In this document: positions 47,574-55,071 of the stretch, piece after piece | How positions within the stretch are numbered: position 1 is the stretch's first letter | How the letters are laid out: every line of letters starts with the position of its first letter | Assembly: GCA_049841135.1 (NCBI GenBank) | Contig: JASGHK010000005.1 | Coordinates: forward strand, 2,170,001-2,234,000 | Length of the DNA stretch: 64,000 bases | Source of the DNA: JACRCT01 sp049841135 | GTDB lineage: Bacteria; Myxococcota; Myxococcia; Myxococcales; UBA5297 | Direction: 5' to 3' | Translations under genes and position numbers: made by a program | Notes under the pieces: model-generated | What the model saw: the letters and a program-made list of their open reading frames with translations, nothing else | Databases searched by the model: none | Told to the model about the DNA's origin: nothing

Positions 47574-48158
47574 ATGAAGACGAAGATCGGGATCATCGGC
47601 AACGGCAACGTGGGCAGCGCGCTGGAGCGCGGGCTGAAGCAGGCGGGCCAGGAGGTGAAGTCCGCGGGCAACGACCCGGCGGCGGTGCGCGGGGTGGCCG
47701 ACTGGGCGGAGGTGATCGTCCTCGCGGTGCCCTTCGGCGCCCTCGGCGAGGTGGTGAAGACGGCCGGCAGCGCGCTCGACGGCAAGGTCGTGGTGGACGT
47801 GACCAACGCGCTCAACCCGGACATGAGCCTCGCGCTCGGCTTCACCACCAGCGGCGCCGAGGAGCTGCAGAAGAAGGTGCCCAGGGCCCGCGTGGTGAAG
47901 GCGTTCAACACCGTCTTCGCGCAGAACATGGGCACCGGCCACGTCGGGACGCAGCCGCTGACGGCGCTCGTCGCCGGCGACGACGCGAGCGCGAAGGGCG
48001 TCGTCCTCGAGCTGGCGAAGGGGATCGGTTTCGAGCCCGTGGACGCCGGGCCGCTCCAGAACGCCCGGTTGCTCGAGCCGCTGGGCTACCTCAACATCCA
48101 GCTCGGCTACGTGCTGGGAATGGGCACCGGCATCGGCTTCCGGGTGGTGCGCGGCTGA
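47574..48158 (+). CDS. NADP/F420-type oxidoreductase
   Basis: A 194-residue Rossmann protein of the F420-dependent NADP oxidoreductase/NADP-dependent reductase group. The nucleotide site KIGIIGNGNVGSALERGLKQ is at the N-terminus; VVVDVTNALNPDMSLALGFT and VVKAFNTVFAQNMG are family signatures. In many proteobacteria such reductases lie behind a LysR/dioxygenase pair, as here. A strong GGAAGGG site precedes the ATG. Confidence 0.88.
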   Translation: MKTKIGIIGNGNVGSALERGLKQAGQEVKSAGNDPAAVRGVADWAEVIVLAVPFGALGEVVKTAGSALDGKVVVDVTNALNPDMSLALGFTTSGAEELQKKVPRARVVKAFNTVFAQNMGTGHVGTQPLTALVAGDDASAKGVVLELAKGIGFEPVDAGPLQNARLLEPLGYLNIQLGYVLGMGTGIGFRVVRG

Positions 48159-48233
48159 GGTGGCGGTGCGCAGCGGGCCGGTGGACCCGAGCCGGCCCGT
48201 CCGGCCGGGAGAGGACGACGATCGGCGGGGCGC

Positions 48234-49271
48234 TCATACGATCAGTTCGCCGCCTTCCCCAGCGCCGTCTTCGCCGGCCCCTCGAGAATCCTTCACCGCC
48301 GCGCGCGCCACCTCCAGGTCTGCCAGCGCCGCCGCGTCCGCCAGGGGCTGCCGGTCGCCGGAGCTGATCCGCCGCAGCATCTCGACGAGCGCCGGCGCCG
48401 CGGCCTGGCCGAGGTTGTCCACCAGGTCGAAGGCGTGCGCCGGCGCCGCGCAGGCGTAGTTGAGCGGCAGCCCGAAGGCGATGCGCCTCGCGAGCTCGGG
48501 GTCGAAGACGCCGCTGAGGTAGTCCGCGAGGTTCGGGGCCGGGTAGGAGTTGCCGCCTGCCGGCACCGGCTGGACGAGCCTGGCCACCAGGTCGTGCAGC
48601 TCGCCCGGGTCGCGGCAGAAGACGTTGAGCAGCAGGGGCTGCTTCTTCGACAGCGGCCCGCCGAGGATCTCCTCGCAGCGGGCCTTCGCCGCGTCGTAGG
48701 CGTCCTTGCTCGCGGCCAGCACCTGCCTGCGCAGCAGCAGCCAGTGGCTCGTGTTCGACGAGCCGAGGCTCGTGCTGGCGTCCTTCTCGGCGTGCGTGGT
48801 CACGCGGTGTTCGTCGCCGCACGAGATGCTCCCGATCCCGATCTTGAACTCCCGAAGCAGCATCTCCGTCGCGAACGGCAGGCCGAACGCCTCCGTCCAC
48901 AGCGCCAGGCAGGCCTCGATCACCGCGCCGTGCCGGGCGTTCCACCGCTCCTTGGGGAGCTCGACCTCGGTCGCCGCCAGGTGGAAGCGCATCAGCTCGC
49001 GCAGCGGGTCCGCCTTCAGGCCCGGCACCGTCTTCTGCCGCAGCTCCTCGCGCAGCTCCGAGAGCATCTTCTCGTGCTGGGGCAGCGTCTGGTGGTTGCC
49101 CTTGTAGAGCTTCACCTTGGAGTAGCGCGCGTGCAGCGCGGCCCAGGCCTCCTCCTTCGTCAGGGGCTTGGGGTCGATGACCAGCGGCTCGACCGAGCCG
49201 TACACACGCTTGCGCTGCACCGTCTTCCAGCTCACCCCGAGCTTCTCGACTGCGGCGGCCTTCTTGGCCAT
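48234..49271 (-). CDS. protein of unknown function, frameshift near the 3' end
   Basis: About 345 residues. I recognise no family. It is largely helical, with several Trp/Arg/His-rich segments (SWKTVQRKRVYGSVEPLVID, HARYSKVKLYKGNHQTLPQH, RFHLAATEVELPKERWNARH). The ATG at 49271 follows GGAGGG and is preferred to an ATG four codons earlier. At GAATC 48286-48290 the frame probably slips: deleting one base gives GATCTC and the ending VKDLEGPAKTALGKAAN with a stop at 48242-48244, much more natural than the Gly/Ala-rich tail that ends at 48234. Confidence 0.6.
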   Translation of the reverse strand: MAKKAAAVEKLGVSWKTVQRKRVYGSVEPLVIDPKPLTKEEAWAALHARYSKVKLYKGNHQTLPQHEKMLSELREELRQKTVPGLKADPLRELMRFHLAATEVELPKERWNARHGAVIEACLALWTEAFGLPFATEMLLREFKIGIGSISCGDEHRVTTHAEKDASTSLGSSNTSHWLLLRRQVLAASKDAYDAAKARCEEILGGPLSKKQPLLLNVFCRDPGELHDLVARLVQPVPAGGNSYPAPNLADYLSGVFDPELARRIAFGLPLNYACAAPAHAFDLVDNLGQAAAPALVEMLRRISSGDRQPLADAAALADLEVARAAVKDSRGAGEDGAGEGGELIV

Positions 49272-49440
49272 GACGCCCTCCATCCGATCGTCCAGGCAGC
49301 CAGCGGTATCACCGCTCGGCGAGCCGACGCCACTATTCGTGCTCGAGCGACGAGGCAGCGTCGGGAGCGGGAGAGCGACGCCGTCGCCCAGCGCCTTGCA
49401 CGGACAATCGGGCTAAGGTGCACGCCAGCTCGCGGCCTGC

Positions 49441-50283
49441 ATGGAGAACGCCTTGGACCAGCCAGCGCTTCGCTTCGTCGAGAACCGGTACTCGGACTCA
49501 GAGGTCGAGCAGATGATGCGGCAGTTCCGCGACCGGGGCTGGGTCATCCTGCCCGACGTCCTGGAGCGCGAGTCGGTCGACCCCTTCGTGGCGCAGCTCG
49601 AGGGCCTGCTGGTCCACGTCGGGACCAAGTACACGATCCCCGACGACACCCCGCACTACCTGCACGGGCTCTTCGCGCCGCGCGCCCGGCAGGTGCTGCC
49701 GGTGTCGCTCTCGGCCTCGGCGGCGCAGCCCCTGCCCTCGCTGCACACCACCATCCTGGTCATCCAGGCCAACGGGGACGCGAGCGACGTGCCGACCTGG
49801 CACAAGGACCGCGCGCCGGACGGCATGCCCGGCCAGGAGTACCACTACCCGCTGGACGTCTTCCTCGCCTACTACTTCGAGGACATGACCGACGAGCACG
49901 GGCCCACCCAGGTCATCCCCGGCTCGCACCGCGACGTGACGATGACGCCCCAGACGCCGGGCGTCCCGGTGGACTCCATCTACTGCCGCAAGCAGGACGC
50001 CCTGCTCATCGACCAGCGCACCTGGCACCGCGGGACCCCGCGCTCGGTCGCAGGGACGCGCTTCCTGTTCGTCTACGGCCTGTGCGCCGTGCCGCACTTC
50101 TACGGGAGCAACTTCCAGATGCCGCGCGTCCAGCGCCGGGCGTGGATGAACGCGCGCAACGTGCGCGACCGGGTGCTCTTGGGTGGGCCGTTCGCGCCGC
50201 CCGACCTGGAGGAGCTGGAGCTGATGCGTGAGGAGCTGGAGCGCCCGGACCGGCCCCAGGTGAGCTTCCCGCGGCAGACCTGA
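49441..50283 (+). CDS. phytanoyl-CoA dioxygenase (PhyH) family protein
   Basis: A 280-residue Fe(II)/2-oxoglutarate oxygenase. The double-stranded beta-helix has the iron-binding HxD in TWHKDRAPDG (near residue 120), a later histidine in RTWHRGTPRSVAG and a substrate/2OG Arg in the same motif, plus the conserved YPLDVFLAYYFEDMTDEHGP and TQVIPGSHRDVTMTPQTPG. It probably hydroxylates a small molecule; the substrate is unknown. It is divergent from the unknown gene at 48.2-49.3 kb and monocistronic. Confidence 0.88.
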   Translation: MENALDQPALRFVENRYSDSEVEQMMRQFRDRGWVILPDVLERESVDPFVAQLEGLLVHVGTKYTIPDDTPHYLHGLFAPRARQVLPVSLSASAAQPLPSLHTTILVIQANGDASDVPTWHKDRAPDGMPGQEYHYPLDVFLAYYFEDMTDEHGPTQVIPGSHRDVTMTPQTPGVPVDSIYCRKQDALLIDQRTWHRGTPRSVAGTRFLFVYGLCAVPHFYGSNFQMPRVQRRAWMNARNVRDRVLLGGPFAPPDLEELELMREELERPDRPQVSFPRQT

Positions 50284-50598
50284 AGGGGCCAGTCGCAGTG
50301 GGAGGCCTCGAGTCCCTCGGAGTCGCTCCCGTCGCTTCGCCGGCGCCGAGCCTTCCGCCTCTCGGTCGCCGCGAGTGAACACGCCGTGATGTGGAATGCC
50401 CGACGGCACTCGGGTCTTCGAGACGACGCCTCGCGCAAACCCGCGCAATAGCCGCGTGGCACCTCGGGCGGCGCCGCGACAACCTGAGCGCGTCGTCACC
50501 ACTTCGTGGCGCGGAGGAGGGGACATGGAGACTCTCGAGACCTGCCTGGCCGTGGTCGTCCCTGAGAAACGCGGGTCGGCGGGACTACGGGGCCGGCC
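50284..50598. other. 315-bp intergenic region
   Basis: No gene, repeat or terminator is obvious between the PhyH gene and the methyltransferase gene. A short sequence at its left edge (about 50243-50290, overlapping the end of the PhyH gene) is shared with 61225-61270. Confidence 0.4.
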
Positions 50599-51054
50599 AT
50601 GCGCTTGAAGGAGCTCGTCGGGAGTGGAGACCGGATCGGCCTGTTCGTCCTGCCGGTCCTGGTCATTGGTGTGACCTTGAATGTCGCGCAGCCGTCCTTC
50701 TTCAGCGTGGGCGGGCCACCGAGGGTGTTGCAGGCGATCAGCATCGCCATGCTCGTACCGGGAGTGACGTTGTGGATGTGGTCGGTGGCCCTGATCCTGT
50801 CGAGGGTCCCCAAGAAGCAGCTGATCACCGTCGGGCCCTACTCGCTGGTGAAGCATCCCCTCTACACGGCGGTGGCGCTCCTGGTGCTTCCGTGGGCTGG
50901 CTTCCTGCTCGACTCATGGTTGGGCGCGGTGTTCGGAGCCGTCCTGTACGCCGGGACGAGGCTGTTCGCGCCCGCGGAGGAAGCAGCGCTGGCGAAGGCC
51001 TTCGGTCCCGCCTGGGACGAGTACTGCAGGAGCGTGAAGCTGCCGTGGCTGTAG
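50599..51054 (+). CDS. isoprenylcysteine methyltransferase-like membrane protein
   Basis: A 151-residue integral membrane protein of the ICMT/PEMT-like family. Four or so hydrophobic segments are visible (IGLFVLPVLVIGVTLNVAQP, ISIAMLVPGVTLWMWSVALI, TAVALLVLPWAGFLLDSWLG, GAVFGAVLYAG). The cofactor motif is intact: LITVGPYSLVKHPLYTAV and, near the end, EEAALAKAFGPAWDEYCRSV with the conserved Glu and Tyr. Members methylate lipid or small-molecule thiols or amines using S-adenosylmethionine; the substrate is unknown. Confidence 0.82.
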   Translation: MRLKELVGSGDRIGLFVLPVLVIGVTLNVAQPSFFSVGGPPRVLQAISIAMLVPGVTLWMWSVALILSRVPKKQLITVGPYSLVKHPLYTAVALLVLPWAGFLLDSWLGAVFGAVLYAGTRLFAPAEEAALAKAFGPAWDEYCRSVKLPWL

Positions 51055-51103
51055 CCGCCATGGCCCCCAGAGCGGGCTCCAGGGATCTCGGGCACCGCAC
51101 GAA

Positions 51104-51149
51104 GGCCTGACCCGAAGCCCGGGGCCCGCAGTCCGAAGCCCCCGGCCCC
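51104..51149 (+). repeat. dispersed intergenic repeat B, copy 3
   Basis: GGCCTGACCCGAAGCCC followed by variant GCCCGCAGTCCGAAGCCC words, related to the copies at 12839 and 41205. It lies between the ICMT-like gene and the convergent sulfatase-like gene. Confidence 0.6.
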
Positions 51150-51196
51150 TTCGTTGGTTCCGGCTCCGCCGGTTTAGGGGGAGGGCTTCCTCGCGC

Positions 51197-52699
51197 CTAC
51201 TCCGGGAAGCCCTCCATCCCGAGCAGCCGCTCGTGGCGCTTCCAGTCCGCGGCGCTCCCGATCTCGTCGGTCACGTCCACCAGGTCGTCGCCCTCCTTCG
51301 CGAGCTGGCGATCCGGCAGACGCGGGAGGTCGGCTCCGAACTGGCAGTGGAAGACCGACCGCAGCACGTTGACCAAGGACATCCCGTCCCAGAGGCAGTC
51401 GCGCTCGCCGCCCGGCAGGCGCACGGCGATGAGGTTCGCGAAGTGGTCCAGCAGGAAGGAGCTGTGGGGGGCGTCGCGCTGGTAGTAGAGCCACGGGCCG
51501 TGATCGCTCACCAGGACGATGACCGGCGAGACCGCTTCCTTGGCGAGGATGACCTCGATCGTCTTCAAGAGCCTCGCGTCGATGAACTCCGCCTGCTCGG
51601 CGTAGGCGAGGACGGCCTCGCGCCTCGGTCGGTTCGGCTGGGTCGCGACCTCGTTCCCCTTCCGGTCGAACACATAGGGGTCGTGCGGCGACATGAGGTG
51701 CGCCACGACGAACTGCGGCCGCCGCGTGCCCGCGAGGCGCTCCAGCTCGTCGAAGACGAAGAGGGCCCGCCTGCGCTCGTGCTGATCGAAGGTGGCCTCC
51801 GAAAAGAAGGCGCTGAAGAGCTGCCGGTGGAAGTCGTTCCGGGTCTCCGCCGGGCGCAGGACCACGTCGGCCGAGCTCAGGCCGGCGTAGTGGAGGTTCT
51901 CCAAGGCCACGAAGGTGTAGCCCCGGTCCTTGAGGAACCTCGCCGCGGCGGGCACCTCCGCGAGCCGGTGCACGTTGACCTGCGCAACGCGCAGGTAGTC
52001 CATGGCGAGCGTGGCGGGCACGCTGAGGCTGGTGCAGTCGTAGTTGGAGCGGCTGCCCTCGACCACGTGGAACCCGTGGCGCTGCAGGCCGGCCAGGAAC
52101 GGCGCCGTGTCGGCCCCATAGAGCGACTGCAGCAGGTCTGGGCGCGCGTGTGCGTCGGAGATGATGACGTAGACATTCGGGGCGTCGCCATGAGGCGCCG
52201 GTTCCGGAGGGCGCGGGTCGGGAGCGAGCGTCGCGATCGGCGCGCTGGCCTGGGCCGAGAGCTGGGCGGCCAGGAGCCGGGCGCAGAGGATCCCGACCGT
52301 CGCCACCCCGCCGAAGTTGAGGGCGGCGGTGACTGGGCGCAGGTCGCGCCTGGCCCGCCCCAGGAACGCGGCGAGCAGGACCAGCCCCACGGCCGGCAGG
52401 ACGAAGAGCGGGGCGAGCAGCTGCAGCTCGAAGCCCGAGCGGAAGACCGTCCACCACCTCGGCCCGTCGCTCACGCAGAAGGAGGCGAAGAGGATGAGCG
52501 GCGAGACGAACAGCGCGGCGCGATGCGCCTCGCGCAGGAGGGCGAGCCGCACGAGGCCCCAGACCCCCAGCGCGACCCCCTCGACGATCGCGAGCGCGAT
52601 CGCGAAGCTCGCCCAGGTCACCTCCGCGAAATGGGTCTGGAAGAGGCTCAACGCCGGGAGCGCGGCGAACAGCAGCGGATGGAGAGGCCTTCGGCTCAT
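51197..52699 (-). CDS. membrane-anchored sulfatase/alkaline-phosphatase-superfamily protein
   Basis: A 500-residue protein with about five to six transmembrane helices in the first 170 residues (LLFAALPALSLFQTHFAEVT, AALFVSPLILFASFCVSD, PLFVLPAVGLVLLAAFLG) and an extracytoplasmic sulfatase-type domain: metal-site VYVIISDAHARPDLLQSLYG, the SNYDCTSLSVPATLAM loop with a Cys or Thr/Ser nucleophile region, HLMSPHDPYVFDRKGN and the metal-binding SDHGPW. This resembles phosphoglycerol- or phosphoethanolamine-transferase-like enzymes that modify surface polymers. It overlaps the methyltransferase gene by ATGA and is the last gene of a three-gene operon. Confidence 0.85.
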   Translation of the reverse strand: MSRRPLHPLLFAALPALSLFQTHFAEVTWASFAIALAIVEGVALGVWGLVRLALLREAHRAALFVSPLILFASFCVSDGPRWWTVFRSGFELQLLAPLFVLPAVGLVLLAAFLGRARRDLRPVTAALNFGGVATVGILCARLLAAQLSAQASAPIATLAPDPRPPEPAPHGDAPNVYVIISDAHARPDLLQSLYGADTAPFLAGLQRHGFHVVEGSRSNYDCTSLSVPATLAMDYLRVAQVNVHRLAEVPAAARFLKDRGYTFVALENLHYAGLSSADVVLRPAETRNDFHRQLFSAFFSEATFDQHERRRALFVFDELERLAGTRRPQFVVAHLMSPHDPYVFDRKGNEVATQPNRPRREAVLAYAEQAEFIDARLLKTIEVILAKEAVSPVIVLVSDHGPWLYYQRDAPHSSFLLDHFANLIAVRLPGGERDCLWDGMSLVNVLRSVFHCQFGADLPRLPDRQLAKEGDDLVDVTDEIGSAADWKRHERLLGMEGFPE

Positions 52700-54072
52700 C
52701 CGCGCAGGCGCCTGAGCAGGTACAGGACGCGCCCCGAGCCCTCGAGCGGGACGCGGTCCTCCACCTCGAAGCGCTGCCGCATCGCTGCTTCGAACGCCGC
52801 CGGCTGGTAGTCCGGGAAGGCGCCGGGTCGCGTCGCGAGCAGCTGCACCACCTGCGGGTCCTCCCGCGGCACGAACTCGAGGATGACCCGGCGGGCGATG
52901 GAGGCGAGCCAGTCGGCGAGCCGGGGCAGCGGCACCTGGTTGCCGATCGCCAGGTGGTGCACGAGGGCCAAGGCCATCGCCAGGTCGCAGGGGCCCCGCG
53001 ACTGCAACGAGCGGTGCTCGGCGTGCGCCCAGCCCTGCGCGCCCGTCGGGTTGGCCAGGTCGACCAGCAGCGGGAGCACGCGCCTCTCGTCCCGTGCCTT
53101 CAGTGCCCGATAGTGGGCCTGCACGGCCGCGGGATCGCCGTCGAGCGCCACCACCTCGGCCGCCACCCCGGCGGCGATTCGCGAGAACTCGCCGGTGTTC
53201 GCGCCCAGGTCCCACACGGTCGCGGGCCGCGCTCGCTCGAGCATGCGCGTGACGGTGTCCCGCTTCTGCGCGAGGGCGGCGGCGGAGTAGGAGCCCTCGG
53301 GCTGGTAGCCGCCCCAGACCGTCGCGGGCGACCTCGAGCGCAGGCTCCGGCACGTCGAGGCCAGGCTCGCGATCAGGCCCGACAACGACGATTGGCTGAA
53401 GCGGCGCCCCTTGGGAGAGACCGGCCCGCTCGCCCTCGACTCGAAGCGCGCGTGCAGGTGGAGGTGGACCAGCAGCCCGAAGGAGAGCCAGCTCGTCGCG
53501 GGCAGCGTCCGGCTCGCCAGGTCGAGCGGAATGCCGTCCACGTGGTTGCGCGAAAGGGCGGCGAGGCGGGCGTCCACGCGGGAGAGCGCCAGGGGAGCCA
53601 GGAAGTGGCGGCAGAACTGACCGTAGGCGACCCACGGCGCCGCTTCCGGGAGCACCTCGAAGGAGAGGCTGTCGATGTGGACCGGGCGCCCGGCGTGGAA
53701 CTGGGCGTTCGGCGCCGCGGCGTCCTTGAGGGTCATCCCGCGCGCGAGGGCGAGCTCCTGGATGCGCAGCGTGGCGAGCGCCGCGTCCTGCAGCTGCTCG
53801 AAGCACCACTCCCAGGGGTAGGAGACGAACCCCACCCGCCGCGGGCGCAGCACCTTCCAGGCGACCTCGGGAGCGGCGGGCGGCGCGTCGACCTCCTCAT
53901 GGTCGACGAGCAGCCCTTCCTCCCAGAGTTTCGCGAGCAGGCCCGAGGACTGCAGCCGCTCGAAGTGCGGCCGGTACTCGAGGTTGACCTGCCGCAGGAG
54001 AGTCCCTTCCCGCTCGAAGACGAAGCCGGCCGGGTCCCGGAAGGACGCGCCGACGACGGCGTCGGCGCTCAC
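52696..54072 (-). CDS. class I SAM-dependent methyltransferase
   Basis: A 458-residue protein with an N-terminal half of unknown fold (VVGASFRDPAGFVFEREGTL, GLLVDHEEVDAPPAA) and a C-terminal Rossmann methyltransferase from about residue 300: motif I VWDLGANTGEFSRIAAGV, an acidic residue in VVALDGDPAAV, and LVHHLAIGNQVPLPRLADWL. Most of its length upstream of the domain is shared with the family usually found beside small YIDPG membrane proteins. The GTG at 54072 overlaps the stop of that small gene (GTGA), and the 3' end overlaps the sulfatase-like start (ATGA). Confidence 0.85.
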   Translation of the reverse strand: MSADAVVGASFRDPAGFVFEREGTLLRQVNLEYRPHFERLQSSGLLAKLWEEGLLVDHEEVDAPPAAPEVAWKVLRPRRVGFVSYPWEWCFEQLQDAALATLRIQELALARGMTLKDAAAPNAQFHAGRPVHIDSLSFEVLPEAAPWVAYGQFCRHFLAPLALSRVDARLAALSRNHVDGIPLDLASRTLPATSWLSFGLLVHLHLHARFESRASGPVSPKGRRFSQSSLSGLIASLASTCRSLRSRSPATVWGGYQPEGSYSAAALAQKRDTVTRMLERARPATVWDLGANTGEFSRIAAGVAAEVVALDGDPAAVQAHYRALKARDERRVLPLLVDLANPTGAQGWAHAEHRSLQSRGPCDLAMALALVHHLAIGNQVPLPRLADWLASIARRVILEFVPREDPQVVQLLATRPGAFPDYQPAAFEAAMRQRFEVEDRVPLEGSGRVLYLLRRLRG

Positions 54073-54305
54073 GGGTGTCCGCGGGTCGAGGGATGGCCAG
54101 GAGAGCCGCGGTGCAGCAGCCGCCCGACTGCGTTCCGGAGCTTGGCCCAGGACGCACGGACGGCGAACAGGCATGCGAAGACCGCTGCCAGCGCGATCTG
54201 CAGCGCCAGGCTCCCGGCGCCCGGATCGATGTACGCGTGGGCGGTGCCACTGAAGACGAACAACACGAGGACTGCGACAACGACGGCGTCCACTCGGCGG
54301 CGCAT
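54069..54305 (-). CDS. small membrane protein of the operon
   Basis: A 78-residue protein: a hydrophobic signal-like helix (RVDAVVVAVLVLFVFSGTAH), the motif AYIDPGAGSLALQIALAAVF and a second helix before a basic tail. Such short YIDPG proteins recur in front of methyltransferase/sulfatase gene pairs. The ATG at 54305 follows GAGAGGG and replaces a long upstream in-frame start. The gene leads the operon. Confidence 0.78.
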   Translation of the reverse strand: MRRRVDAVVVAVLVLFVFSGTAHAYIDPGAGSLALQIALAAVFACLFAVRASWAKLRNAVGRLLHRGSPGHPSTRGHP

Positions 54306-55071
54306 GGGAACCCTCTCTCGACGGATAGGGATCAGTGCGAACTGCAGTCGAGGAGGAACTAGCACTTTCGGTGCAACGGTCAACTGCGATCTCCAGCGAG
54401 AGGAAGGCGGCTTGCAGTCACCCTGGAATAGTCCACCTCCGGCGCCGGTGCGCGACCTCCGACCAGGCCGGCGAGCGATGGTCTACCGGGACGCCCTCGG
54501 GTGCCGGGCCAGCCGCTCTCCTCGCTCCACCTCTGGGCCGGGGGCCGCGTTCACCAAGGCGAGCTTCGAGGACGTCCGCGGCAACGGCGACGAGCTGGGC
54601 GTGACCAAGTCCGGCGCCAGCGCCAAGGGGGAGATGATGGCGGCGCGAACGGTGAGGGATACGTGGGCGCACGGAGCTTGCGCGGCCGCTCGGGTCGCGC
54701 CTCCCCGGGCACGGCTTCGCGGACAGCCGGACCTCTCCGTGCGCGGATGGCTGCCGCTTCCCGCGTTCATGACCGGCGCCGAGGGTGTGCTCGTCAGCGC
54801 CCACGCAGGCGAGTTGGAGGTCGATAGGGAGGCCCTGCGTGCACGCAGCGGAAGGCTGGCTCCCCGCCGTCCGCCGACTCGAATGATCGTCGAGGCCAGC
54901 CGGACGATGAGGCCCGTCGTCGGGCGACGGCGCTGCTCGAGCGCCACGGTGGGCGCTCTGCCGAGCGCCGGACGAGCGCTGCCGCGGGGGAATCGCGCCG
55001 GATTTTTCCGACGTTCCAGACAGGTGCGCCCCCCACCCAGGTGCGCATGTTTCGCGGGTACGTGTTCGACG
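54306..55071. other. 766-bp divergent intergenic region
   Basis: No convincing gene is seen. This is the promoter-bearing gap between the small-membrane-protein operon (minus) and the giant sensor kinase (plus). Open frames here have Arg/Ser-rich, shadow-like composition. No terminator or repeat from the families above is present. Confidence 0.4.

Noticed and set aside
45342..47942. Long minus-strand frame through the LysR and dioxygenase region
   Set aside because: It crosses real genes on both strands in the wrong frame; only its last part near 45525-45650 looks protein-like.
52954..55071. In-frame extension upstream of the giant kinase over the methyltransferase region
   Set aside because: It lies antisense to the methyltransferase gene and has no domain; the kinase domain begins right after 55072.
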